A stretch of DNA of 64,000 nucleotides, taken from positions 3,348,001-3,412,000 of the forward strand of contig NZ_CP192056.1 in assembly GCF_050942215.1 (NCBI RefSeq). The letters are read 5' to 3'. How positions within the stretch are numbered: the stretch's first letter is position 1; every line of letters begins with the position of its first letter. This document shows positions 42,898 through 51,140 of this stretch, in pieces. The notes below the pieces were generated by a model. The model was not told where the DNA came from, did not search any database, and was given only the letters and a program-made list of their open reading frames with translations. Source of the DNA: Sphaerimonospora sp050942215 (lineage in GTDB: Bacteria > Actinomycetota > Actinomycetes > Streptosporangiales > Streptosporangiaceae). Position numbers and translations under genes: made by a program.

Positions 42898-43506
42898 TCA
42901 GGTCGCCGGCCTGCGGTACCTCACCCAGACGTCGCCGGTTCGAACGGTGCCGACGAGCCGTACGGTGACGCCGCCGGGTGCCAGGGGCACGCGCCGGCGG
43001 TTGTGCACGGCGCCCAGCCACCTGCGGACGACCTCGTCGTCACGCACCCACCAGCCGTGGGGAACGATGATGACGACGTCACCGAACCAGGAGGTGATCT
43101 GCACGTCGACGAGGACCTCCGCGTGCGGGCAGTCCGCCGCCATGAAGTCGATCTTCACGGTGCCCCATCGACCGGCCCTGACGCTGATGCGCGGTGGGAC
43201 CGTCCAGCGTCCCGTCCGTACGACTCTGCCACCGCCGGTGTGCAGCTCGAGCCTGTCACCTGTGTACGCCTCCACTGGACCGGCCCGCACTGCGCCCGCC
43301 CCCATCATCGCGGGCGGCGGGGCGGCCTGCGGCAGGTCGGCCACGAGATCGTCCAGTTCGCGGCGGGTGCGGGCGGTGTAGGTGCGATCGATCCGCTCGG
43401 TCAGCTCGTCCAGGCTGATATAACCTTCACCGGCCGCCTCACGGAGAATTTCAACCACTTTGTCCCGGTCACGGTCACCCACCCGTAATTCCCGGTGATC
43501 GGTCAT
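42898..43506 (-). CDS. DUF1707-domain protein
   Basis: The product has 202 residues. The N-terminal DUF1707 part is ELRVGDRDRDKVVEILREAA, then GEGYISLDELTERIDRTYTA and RTRRELDDLVADLP. The rest holds a beta-rich region (VLVDVQITSWFGDVVIIVPHGWWVRDDEV, in parts) like the adhesin-type C-terminal domain that often follows DUF1707. No signal peptide or membrane helix is seen. The ATG start at 43506 has no good Shine-Dalgarno. The function is unknown. Confidence 0.75.
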   Translation of the reverse strand: MTDHRELRVGDRDRDKVVEILREAAGEGYISLDELTERIDRTYTARTRRELDDLVADLPQAAPPPAMMGAGAVRAGPVEAYTGDRLELHTGGGRVVRTGRWTVPPRISVRAGRWGTVKIDFMAADCPHAEVLVDVQITSWFGDVVIIVPHGWWVRDDEVVRRWLGAVHNRRRVPLAPGGVTVRLVGTVRTGDVWVRYRRPAT

Positions 43507-43779
43507 GACGGCCAGCCTAGAGGGATGCGATCGGGCTGATCCAGACTCCAGGCGATCACATGTTTCCCACCAGGTCGAAGGACCACGAGACCTCCCGCCA
43601 GGTCGCCCACGGAACCTGTGAACGACGGCATCGCGGTCTCCGGCGACACATGCGAGTGCGGCCATCCGTGTGGGCCCGGCGGCGCCGGATCGAGGGGCCC
43701 GGCGTTCTCCGTACGGCTTCTCGGTGATCAAATTTCAGGGCCGCCTACACCTGCCATGGTCCGGCCGTCTGTGAAAGGA

Positions 43780-44766
43780 TCACCGACAGCGGCGAAGCGT
43801 CTCCGAGGGCCCCTCCCCATAACGTTCCCGATAGACACGGGAGAACTGGCAGAGCCGGACGAACCCCCAGCGGCGGGCGACGTCGGCGATCGCCGTGTCG
43901 CCGGGGCCGCCGCCGATCAACTCGGCACGCACGCGTTCCAGCCGCACGTTGCGCAGGTGGGCCGTGGGCGTGGTGTCCAGATGACTTCTGAAGCCCTCCT
44001 GCAAAGCCCATACGCCCACTCCGACGGCCTCGGCGATGTCCGTCACGGTGAGGGGCTGGGCCGCGCGCGTCTCGATCAGTTCCGTGGCGAGTCTGACCGC
44101 CGCCGGTGCCGCACGTGGCTGCTGCTTGGACAGAGCGGAGGTGTAGTTGCTGGGCTGGGTCAGGAGCAGCTGTGTCATGAGCAGTCCCTCGAGCTGTTCG
44201 AGAGACAGCGGCTGGTTCAGCAGGTCACCACCGGTCTCCACCTCCCGGCGAAGCAGATCGATGACCGACAGCAGGGAGCGGGAGAAGGGCTGGGTCAGAT
44301 CCATGCCCAGCGAGAACACGATCGGCCTGCGCGGCTCACGTCCCAGCATGCCGCCGAGGTGGGCCTCCAGCGCCCAGCGGTCGAACCACGCGACGAGATG
44401 CGGTGCCCCGGTCAGCCAACGGAGCGACACGCGCTCCGTCGGCGACTGCACGGAGCCGAGCTCAGGCGTCGCCAAGATCCGCTCCCGGCCGAGGGACACC
44501 TCGACCGCGCCGGACAGCGGAAAAGCGACAAGGAAACAGCTCTCCCACGGGGGTGTCGCGATCCGTGCCTCGGTGCCGTAGTCGATGGCGTACAGGCCGG
44601 TCCGGTCGAAGGCCACCCCGTTCATCCGGGCGTCGAAGCGGGTCTCATGCTTACCAGGGTGCAGTTCATGCGGAGCGAAGGCGTTGGCCACCAGCGCCCG
44701 GGCCTCTTCGAGGTCGCGTGTGTGGAACAGTTCGTACTCGGCGAGCGGTAGTGGTCGAGCGGGCAC
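43780..44766 (-). CDS. AraC-family regulator, paralogue 3 of 3
   Basis: The product has 328 residues from GTG after GAGGAGGTGGGAC. It follows the other two along its whole length: VPARPLPLAEYE at the start, TGLYAIDYGTEARIATPPWE, VFSLGMDLTQPFSRSLLSV, and the helix-turn-helix end ITDIAEAVGVGVWAL-like with RRWGFVRLCQFSRVYRERYG. It is divergent from the PhzF gene with an inverted repeat between them. It is probably a dispersed duplicate of the pair at 39-41 kb. Confidence 0.88.
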   Translation of the reverse strand: MPARPLPLAEYELFHTRDLEEARALVANAFAPHELHPGKHETRFDARMNGVAFDRTGLYAIDYGTEARIATPPWESCFLVAFPLSGAVEVSLGRERILATPELGSVQSPTERVSLRWLTGAPHLVAWFDRWALEAHLGGMLGREPRRPIVFSLGMDLTQPFSRSLLSVIDLLRREVETGGDLLNQPLSLEQLEGLLMTQLLLTQPSNYTSALSKQQPRAAPAAVRLATELIETRAAQPLTVTDIAEAVGVGVWALQEGFRSHLDTTPTAHLRNVRLERVRAELIGGGPGDTAIADVARRWGFVRLCQFSRVYRERYGEGPSETLRRCR

Positions 44767-44883
44767 GTCCCACCTCCTCAGATCTCGCGTGGCGCGGGCT
44801 GGCGCCATGTCAAGTGGACGGCGGCCACGCCCTCGCCCTGCCCCTCTCTTGCATGATAAGAAAACGGACGGGTCGGTATCTAT

Positions 44884-44910
44884 CGGTACGACCAGGGCAT
44901 ACCCGTACCG
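44884..44910. promoter_or_regulatory. Inverted repeat between AraC paralogue 3 and phzF-like gene
   Basis: CGGTACG-N13-CGTACCG is a perfect 7-bp inverted repeat in the divergent promoter region. The half-sites are 20 bp apart centre to centre, about two helical turns, which suits a dimeric regulator. Confidence 0.45.
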
Positions 44911-45005
44911 ACCGCGATCACGAGTGAAGTCCCGGGCCGCTTCGCCGGACCCCTCACCGCACGATGCCCCGTCGAGGGGTCGGCGACTGCTAGATTCAGG
45001 CGATC

Positions 45006-45893
45006 ATGAGGGACAACGTGAGGGTTCTGCGCTACGCCGCTTTCACCGGCGACCCCGAAGGCGGCAACCCCGCCGGTGTCGTTCTCGACGCCGCGGACCT
45101 GTCCGATGCCGAGATGCTCGCCATCGCCGCTGAGGTCGGATATTCCGAGACGGCCTTCGTGACCGGCGGGGACGGCGAACACCGCAGGTTCAGGGTGCGT
45201 TACTTCGCGCCAGCCGCCGAGGTCGACTTCTGCGGGCACGCCACGATCGCGACGGCGATCGTGCTCGCCGAACGACTCGGCCCCGGCCGCCTGGTGTTCG
45301 AGACCAACGCCGGTGAGATCGCCGTCGACACCGAAATCGGAGGCGACACGCTCCTCGCCACGCTCACCAGCGTGCCCACGCGCTCGCGTCCCGTGAAGGA
45401 AGAGGAACTCCGCGAGGCCCTCGCCGCCCTCGGCTGGTCACGCGACGACCTCGACCCGGCGTTCCCCCCGCACGTCGCCTTCGGCGGGGTCGAACACCTG
45501 GTTCTCGCCGCCGCCTCCCGTGCGCGGCTGGCCGACCTCGACTACGACTTCGACGTCCTGCGCTCGGTGATGATCCGTCATGGCTGGACGACGGTGAATC
45601 TCTTCTGGCGGGAGAACGACCGGCTCTATCACTCCCGCAACCCGTTCCCCGTTGGAGGAGTGGTCGAGGATCCCGCGACGGGAGCGGCCGCAGCGGCGTT
45701 CGGCGGATATCTGCGCGTGCTGGAAACGGGTCCTGCCGAGTTCACCGTGATCCAGGGAGTCGACATGGGCCGGCCGAGCACGCTCGACGTTTCGATCGCC
45801 TCTCCCGACGGCCGCACCAGGGTCAGTGGCGGCGCCGTGCCGATGAACGGTCCATCGCCGGATCGCCCAGCGCGATCAGGGCCGGCGTTCTGA
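45006..45893 (+). CDS. PhzF-family isomerase-like protein
   Basis: The product has 295 residues and the PhzF fold: GGNPAGVVLDAADLSDAEML, the active-site Glu in VGYSETAFV, VRYFAPAAEVDFCGHATIAT and EDPATGAAAAAFGGYL. PhzF itself isomerises an intermediate of phenazine synthesis, but most members are stand-alone proteins of unknown substrate, and no phenazine genes are near. It is divergent from AraC paralogue 3, which may control it. Confidence 0.88.
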   Translation: MRDNVRVLRYAAFTGDPEGGNPAGVVLDAADLSDAEMLAIAAEVGYSETAFVTGGDGEHRRFRVRYFAPAAEVDFCGHATIATAIVLAERLGPGRLVFETNAGEIAVDTEIGGDTLLATLTSVPTRSRPVKEEELREALAALGWSRDDLDPAFPPHVAFGGVEHLVLAAASRARLADLDYDFDVLRSVMIRHGWTTVNLFWRENDRLYHSRNPFPVGGVVEDPATGAAAAAFGGYLRVLETGPAEFTVIQGVDMGRPSTLDVSIASPDGRTRVSGGAVPMNGPSPDRPARSGPAF

Positions 45894-46044
45894 ACGCCCC
45901 ACCGCCGCATCGCCCGCCGGACGCCTCCCGGATGTCGAGAGGCCCGGACAGACACCGCAAGTTGTTCTTCACGGGGCATCTGTGGCACCGTCGAGACGAG
46001 AACACCGTCAGACGAGAACACCGTTGAGACACGAGGAAGTGCCG

Positions 46045-46083
46045 ATGCGCCGAGGCTTCAGGCGGGCCGCCGTTGCCGAGTGA
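46045..46083 (+). CDS. Possible 12-codon leader ORF before the phosphoesterase
   Basis: An ATG with GAGGAAG five bases upstream opens MRRGFRRAAVAE and stops at 46081-46083, overlapping the TTG start of the next gene by 11 bases. It could couple translation into that gene. It may also be fortuitous. Confidence 0.3.
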   Translation: MRRGFRRAAVAE

Positions 46084-46906
46084 GCGACTTGTCGCCATCA
46101 GCGACCTTCATATCGGCTATGCGGAGAACCAGACGATCGTCGACGCCCTCCGGCCGGGCTCTCCCGGTGACTGGCTGATCGTGGCCGGTGACGTGTGCGA
46201 GTTCCCCGACGATTTCGAACGCACGATGCGACCGCTCAGCGAGCGGTTCACGAAGGTCGTGTGGGCGCCGGGCAACCACGAGCTGTGGACGCATCCCCGC
46301 GACCCGTCGCGGCTGCGGGGCGAGGCGCGCTACCGCCACCTGGTCGAGATCTGCCGCTCGCTCGGTGTGGTCACGCCCGAGGATCCGTACCCGATCTGGA
46401 CGGGCCCCGGCGGTCCCGTCGTCGTGGCCCCGCTGTTCGTGCTGTACGACTACACCTTCCGCATGCCGGGGGTGATGACCGCGGAGGCCGCTCTCGCGCT
46501 CGCCCACGAGACCGGGGTCGTGTGCACCGACGAGATGTTCCTGCACCCCGACCCGTATCCGTCGCGTGAGGCGTGGTGCGCCGCCCGGCTCAAGGAGACC
46601 GAGCGGCGGCTCGAGGAGCGGCCCGGCGGGCTGCCGACGGTGCTGGTCAACCACTATCCCCTGGTACGCGAACCCACGCTGGTCCTGCGTTATCCCGAGT
46701 TCGCCATCTGGTGCGGCACCACGCGAACCGCCGACTGGCACCTGCGCTTCCAGGCGGCCGCCGTCGTGTACGGCCACCTGCACATCCCGCGGACCACCTG
46801 GTACGACGGCGTCCGCTTCGAGGAGGTCTCCCTCGGCTACCCCCGGGAGTGGAAGCCGCGCAAGACCCCTCCCGGCCGTCTCCGGCAGATCCTGCCGGTG
46901 CCGTGA
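46073..46906 (+). CDS. Calcineurin-like metallophosphoesterase
   Basis: The product has 277 residues if TTG at 46073 is used; no in-frame ATG fits, and the domain begins at once (RLVAISDLHIGYAEN). The metallophosphoesterase metal ligands are present: DLH, GDVCE, GNHELW, the later NHYPLV and the GHLH in VVYGHLHIPRTTWYDG. Members cleave phosphodiesters; the substrate is unknown. It is convergent with the GDSL hydrolase. Confidence 0.85.
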   Translation: MPSERLVAISDLHIGYAENQTIVDALRPGSPGDWLIVAGDVCEFPDDFERTMRPLSERFTKVVWAPGNHELWTHPRDPSRLRGEARYRHLVEICRSLGVVTPEDPYPIWTGPGGPVVVAPLFVLYDYTFRMPGVMTAEAALALAHETGVVCTDEMFLHPDPYPSREAWCAARLKETERRLEERPGGLPTVLVNHYPLVREPTLVLRYPEFAIWCGTTRTADWHLRFQAAAVVYGHLHIPRTTWYDGVRFEEVSLGYPREWKPRKTPPGRLRQILPVP

Positions 46907-46981
46907 CGCTCGGCTGCATCCCCGGGATCGCCTCCCGGTGATGCGGGCCGTATCCCGAAGATCGCGTACGGGTGATTCCGG

Positions 46982-48244
46982 CTATATCCCGGGGATCCCG
47001 GCGGGCTCGGGAAGCCCGGCGAGCCGATCGTGCCGGAACCGCTCCGCCGGTACGGCGCCGGCGAGCGCCGCGTAGCCCACGGGACCGAGATGCAGATGGT
47101 CGCCGGCGTCGAACGCCGCCCGGAGCCGCCGGGGGTCGGCCGGGTCGCGTACCGCACTGTCGAAGTCGATCACATGGTCGAACCGGCGGCTCGTGCGGAT
47201 CCACCGGTTGACCGCCTGCCGTGCCGACTCCCGGTGTCCGCCCGGGTCGTCGTACGGCGTGTTGCCGCCGAACGGCGTCAGCGTCGCGCCGTACACCCGC
47301 AGGCCCACCGCCTGGGCGCGGACGACGATCTGCTCGTAGGCGGCGATCAGCTCGGCCGCCACCTCGCGCTGGGCGGCCCCGGTGGCGGCGGCCGTACCGA
47401 TGTCGTTGACCCCGGCGAAGACGATCAGCCGGCTGACCCCGCTCTGCGCCAGCACGTCCCGGTCCAGCCGGGCCAGCACACCCGGGCCGAGGCCGTCGGC
47501 GAGGACCCGGTTGCCGCCGATGCCCTGGTTCAGCACGGCGAGGTCGGTCATGCCGTGCTGCGTGTGCAGGCGGTCGATCAGCCGGTCGGGCCAGCGGTCG
47601 TTCATATCCGTGGTGGATCCCCTGCCGTCGGTCAGCGAGTCGCCCACGACGGCCACGGCCGCCGCCGCGGGCGGGGCCCACACCTCGACGCCGCTGAGGA
47701 GGTACCAGTGCTCGACGGGCGTGGCACCCGGCAGATCGCCGGCCTGGACGTGGTCGCCGGTCAGCAGGTGGGAGGTGGTCCTGGAGCCGGGGTGCGAGGT
47801 GACGGAGTCGCACGGCTGCCCCTCGGCCAGGTGGATGGTGACGGTGAGGCCGGATCGGGGCGCCGGCTCGAAGTCGAGCGGGTCGGAGACCACCTGGGCT
47901 CCGGCCGGGACGACGGCGAAGGGCCGGCCGTTGAAGGTCACCGGACGGGAGGTCGACGGCCGGATGGCCCGCGCCCCCGCCCGCCCCCCGGCGGGGAGCG
48001 CCAGGGCGACCCCGGTGATCGGCAGTGCCGTACGGCCGAAGGCGTTGGAGAAGCGCAGCCGCATCCGCGGCCCGCCGATCGACGTGCGGACGGTCTGCCG
48101 CAACGTGCTGCCGGCGAACACGCGACCCTCCCGGGTGAACGGCGCCGGCGGCAGGTTGTCCGGCTCGGTCGGCTGCGGCGAGCACGCCCAGGTGCCGACC
48201 CAGTGCCCGCTCAAGGACGCTTCCGCTGGTCGATCCGATGCCAC
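46982..48244 (-). CDS. SGNH/GDSL hydrolase
   Basis: The product has 420 residues from GTG after GGGGTCGGCGT. An N-terminal beta-rich domain (GHWVGTWACSPQ, FAGSTLRQTVRTSIGGPRMRLRFSNAFG in parts) precedes an SGNH esterase domain: block I VAVVGDSLTDGRGS, block II GIGGNRVL, block III FAGVNDIG, and block V AGDHLHLGPVGYAAL with the Asp-His pair. No signal peptide is seen, so it may act in the cytoplasm. Related two-domain proteins act on plant or bacterial polysaccharide esters. Confidence 0.87.
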   Translation of the reverse strand: MASDRPAEASLSGHWVGTWACSPQPTEPDNLPPAPFTREGRVFAGSTLRQTVRTSIGGPRMRLRFSNAFGRTALPITGVALALPAGGRAGARAIRPSTSRPVTFNGRPFAVVPAGAQVVSDPLDFEPAPRSGLTVTIHLAEGQPCDSVTSHPGSRTTSHLLTGDHVQAGDLPGATPVEHWYLLSGVEVWAPPAAAAVAVVGDSLTDGRGSTTDMNDRWPDRLIDRLHTQHGMTDLAVLNQGIGGNRVLADGLGPGVLARLDRDVLAQSGVSRLIVFAGVNDIGTAAATGAAQREVAAELIAAYEQIVVRAQAVGLRVYGATLTPFGGNTPYDDPGGHRESARQAVNRWIRTSRRFDHVIDFDSAVRDPADPRRLRAAFDAGDHLHLGPVGYAALAGAVPAERFRHDRLAGLPEPAGIPGI

Positions 48245-48336
48245 ACGCCGACCCCCTGTGCCGATATTTTCGGCATAAAGACGAATATTTCGGAGAAAAG
48301 GTACGTCGCGCCATCACGGAGGTCAACACCCAGGTC

Positions 48337-48581
48337 GTGATCTTGCGACTTCTCGCACACATCCCCAAGACCAGGCACTTCGCGTTCGTGATCTTGCAGT
48401 TTCTCGCAGACCTATCCACTGAACTGCGAGAACATCATTCGTGATCTTGCATTACCCTGCCAAGCGCAAGATCGGCGAACTCAGATCCGCAGGTCAAACG
48501 GTCTCCCTGCGAGGAACTTCAAGATCACGAAGGGGATGAGCGCAGGTCATGGGGCATTCCTGCGAGAATTCGCAAGATCAC
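48337..48581. repeat. Five-part 53-bp-phased palindromic repeat, copy B
   Basis: Forward units start at 48337 and 48388 (steps of 51 and 53 bp). The centre is a 35-bp hairpin (48441-48475, GATCTTGC...GCAAGATC). Inverted units end at 48528 and 48581, each step 53 bp. CGCAGG-N12-CCTGCG occurs in both inverted units. It lies exactly midway, 92 bp from each start, between the divergent GDSL and enoyl-CoA hydratase genes. Confidence 0.95.
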
Positions 48582-48673
48582 GCGCCGGGGTGAGGGGGTG
48601 GGGGCCGGTCGTGTGATCAGCCGGATCGGCTGGTAGGACAGGAGCCTGAAACATCGGCGGCGAAGGGGAGATC

Positions 48674-49552
48674 ATGACCGAGGGCGCCAAGGACCTGGTG
48701 AGGTACGAGTTCCGCGACGGCGCGGCCTGGATCACGCTGGCCGACGCCGAGCACGGCAACGCGTTCGACAATGCGGGGGCCGCCGCCCTGTGGCAGGCGA
48801 TCCAGCGGGCCAGGGCCGATCGGGCGCCGGTCGTCGTGCTGTCCGCCGAGGGCCGGTTCTTCAGCGTCGGCGGCGATCTCACGTCCTTCGGCGCCGCCGA
48901 CGACATGTCGGCGTATCTCGACGATCTCGTCGACGCGCTGCACCGGATCGTGAGCGAGCTGATGCACCTGGACGCGGTGGTGATCTCGGTGGTACGCGGC
49001 ACGGCGGCGGGCGCCGGCTTCCCGCTCGCAGCCGCGGCCGATCTGGTGCTCGCCGCCAGATCGGCCCGTTTCACCCTGGGCTACACCAAGGTCGGGCTCA
49101 CCGTCGACGGCGGGACCAGCCTGCTGTCCGCGACGCTCGGCCTGCACCGGGCCCTGCACCTGGCCCTGCTCAACCCCGTCCTGACCGCGGAGGACGCGTA
49201 CCGGGCCGGGCTGGTGGCACAGGTGCACGACGACGACGAGCTCGGCCCGGCGGTGGACCGGGTCGTGGCGCGGCTGGTCGCCGGGCCGCACGCCGCCCAG
49301 GTCACGGTCAAGCGGCTGCTGCGCGGCGTGGCCGCCCCGGCGCCGGAGACCGCGCTGCGCCGGGAGGCCCTGGCGATCCGCGAGGCGGCGGCGCGGCCCG
49401 ACGGCCGTGAAGGGGTGCGCGCCTTCCTCGACAAGCGCGCCCCGGTCTTTCCAGGAAACGCCGTCTTTCCGGGAAACACCGTCTTTCCAGGAAACGCCGC
49501 CTCTCCGGGGGACGCCGTCCTTCCCGGGGATGCCGCCTCCTCCGACGCCTGA
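48674..49552 (+). CDS. Enoyl-CoA hydratase/isomerase-family protein
   Basis: The product has 292 residues from ATG after GGGGAGATC. The crotonase fold shows VVVLSAEGRFFSVGGDLTSFG and GTAAGAGFPLAAAADLVLAA (oxyanion hole), and GYTKVGLTVDGGTSLLSATLG, where the usual catalytic Glu is replaced by Thr/Asp. It may therefore be an isomerase or a hydratase with different chemistry. The last 30 residues are five 18-bp repeats coding VFPGNA-type hexapeptides (49445-49534), an odd tail not part of the fold. Confidence 0.82.
   Translation: MTEGAKDLVRYEFRDGAAWITLADAEHGNAFDNAGAAALWQAIQRARADRAPVVVLSAEGRFFSVGGDLTSFGAADDMSAYLDDLVDALHRIVSELMHLDAVVISVVRGTAAGAGFPLAAAADLVLAARSARFTLGYTKVGLTVDGGTSLLSATLGLHRALHLALLNPVLTAEDAYRAGLVAQVHDDDELGPAVDRVVARLVAGPHAAQVTVKRLLRGVAAPAPETALRREALAIREAAARPDGREGVRAFLDKRAPVFPGNAVFPGNTVFPGNAASPGDAVLPGDAASSDA
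49445..49534 (+). repeat. 18-bp tandem repeat in the 3' end of the hydratase gene
   Basis: Five units of 18 bp, first GTCTTTCCAGGAAACGCC, the third identical to it, the last two diverged. They code VFPGNA, VFPGNT, VFPGNA, ASPGDA and VLPGDA. Confidence 0.9.
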
Positions 49553-49712
49553 CCATTTCCCCTCGAGGAATACCTGATCGGGCATCTGGCGGCTCACCGT
49601 CGATGGTCCGGGTTCCGGCTTCGCGATCCCCGGCCGCGCACGTGCCCGGTCCACGTTTCCCCGCCGGCGAGATGGATCGATCGGGTCAGGACGCCGGTGG
49701 CCATCGGCCTCA

Positions 49713-49742
49713 CCCGCCCGCCACCCTGCGGCGGCGGGCGGG
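49713..49742. terminator. Bidirectional hairpin between hydratase and LPMO genes
   Basis: A perfect 10-bp stem CCCGCCCGCC/GGCGGGCGGG with a 10-nt loop lies between the convergent gene ends and could serve both. Confidence 0.65.
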
Positions 49743-49786
49743 CTCAGCGAGGATTCAGCGCGGTGTCGCGCCGGAGCGGCGTACGG

Positions 49787-50923
49787 CTACGCGGAGCAGG
49801 TGAGGGTGGGCGTCCCGCTGGTTCCGGACCCGACGAATCCGAAGGTGGTCGCGGCGCCGGCGCCGAGGGAGCCGTTGTAGGCCGCGTTGCGCGCGCTGAC
49901 CGTGGATCCGCTCGTGGTCACGGTCGCGTTCCACGCCGAGCTGACGCTCTCACCGTTGGCGAAGGTCCACTTCACCGTCCAGCCGCTGATCGGCTGAGCG
50001 CCGGCCGCCACGCGCACCTCGGCCTGGAAGCCGCCGGACCACTGCGAGACGACCCGGTAGGTGGCCGAGCACATCCCGGAGGGGTCGGGGGTCGGGCTGG
50101 GCGTGGGAGTCGGGGTGGGCGTCGGAGTCGGCGTCGGAGTGGGCGTGGGAGTCGGAGTGGGCGTCGGCGTCGGCGTCGGGGTCGGGGTGGGCGTCGGGGT
50201 CGGCGTGGATCCGCCGCCGGTGAAGTTCACGTCGCTGCAGAAGTAGTACGACTGGTCGAGGTGACTGGCCTGCCAGAGCGTGAAGACGATGTGGTGGCCG
50301 GTGCGGCCGGGCGCGTAGACCTCGACCGGCGTCGTGGCCCCGGTGGGGATCTTGCCCGTCTGGGTGACCAGTTCCAGGTCGCTCCACTTCAGCCGCTGGG
50401 TCGTCGGGTCGAAGCCCTGCTTGGTGACGTAGACGCGGATGAAGTCGGCGCCGTGCGACGATCCGTCCAGCAGGTTGAGCGTGAACCGGCTGGGCTTGTC
50501 CACGGTCTTCCACGGGCCGGGTTCGTCCATCGCGGCGTACCGGCCGTCGAAGGTCAGGCCGCCGCTGCACAGCTGCCCGTCGGGTACGGCCGTCTGGTAG
50601 TCGCCGCCGACACCGTCGCGCAACAGGCCGTTCCAGTTCCACATCGCGTTGGGATCGGCCTGCCACGCCTGGTAGCACATCGGGTCTTCGGTGGCCATGC
50701 TCGGCGACTGCCAGTCGCTCGCCCACCGGGTGTAGCAGCCGTACTGACGGGCGGGCGGATCGCTGACCGCGCCGTGCGCCGAGGCGGGAGCGGCGAGCAG
50801 GGGGGTGAACAGGATCGCGGCCCCGGCCGCGACCAGCACCCGCCGGATCAGGCTCCGGCGAGCGGACGAGCCGTTCCCGCCGGAACTGCGGCCCCGCGGA
50901 AGGCAGAGCGCACGTAACCTCAT
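49787..50923 (-). CDS. Secreted lytic polysaccharide monooxygenase (AA10) with CBM2
   Basis: The product has 378 residues from ATG after AAGGAGAAACGAA. The signal peptide ends ...APASA, so mature His1 (HGAVSDPPARQYGCYTRW) starts the copper brace; the second His is in DGSSHGADFIRVYVTKQG. ATEDPMCYQAWQADPNAMWN and QASHLDQSYYFCSDVNF follow the cellulose-active CelS2-like type. A long Pro-Thr linker (six-base repeats near 50085-50205) leads to a C-terminal CBM2 (CSATYRVVSQWSGGFQAEV, WNATVTTSG). It oxidatively cuts crystalline cellulose or related chains. Confidence 0.93.
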   Translation of the reverse strand: MRLRALCLPRGRSSGGNGSSARRSLIRRVLVAAGAAILFTPLLAAPASAHGAVSDPPARQYGCYTRWASDWQSPSMATEDPMCYQAWQADPNAMWNWNGLLRDGVGGDYQTAVPDGQLCSGGLTFDGRYAAMDEPGPWKTVDKPSRFTLNLLDGSSHGADFIRVYVTKQGFDPTTQRLKWSDLELVTQTGKIPTGATTPVEVYAPGRTGHHIVFTLWQASHLDQSYYFCSDVNFTGGGSTPTPTPTPTPTPTPTPTPTPTPTPTPTPTPTPTPTPSPTPDPSGMCSATYRVVSQWSGGFQAEVRVAAGAQPISGWTVKWTFANGESVSSAWNATVTTSGSTVSARNAAYNGSLGAGAATTFGFVGSGTSGTPTLTCSA

Positions 50924-51140
50924 TTCGTTTCTCCTTGATCAGGATGAGGGGACCTGGCACGTCGACTGGGAGGCCGATGCCCTCCCGCCAGGAATTCTCA
51001 CCGTCCCTCAACCGTCAGTCAGGATCAACAGTGTCCGCCGGAGTCCGGCGATCACGCTCCCCCTACCTGGCGATACGATCACCGGCCAATGAACCGTTCA
51101 CTTCTTCCTGTCTCACGAGACCGGTCCTCCCTCGTCCGCC

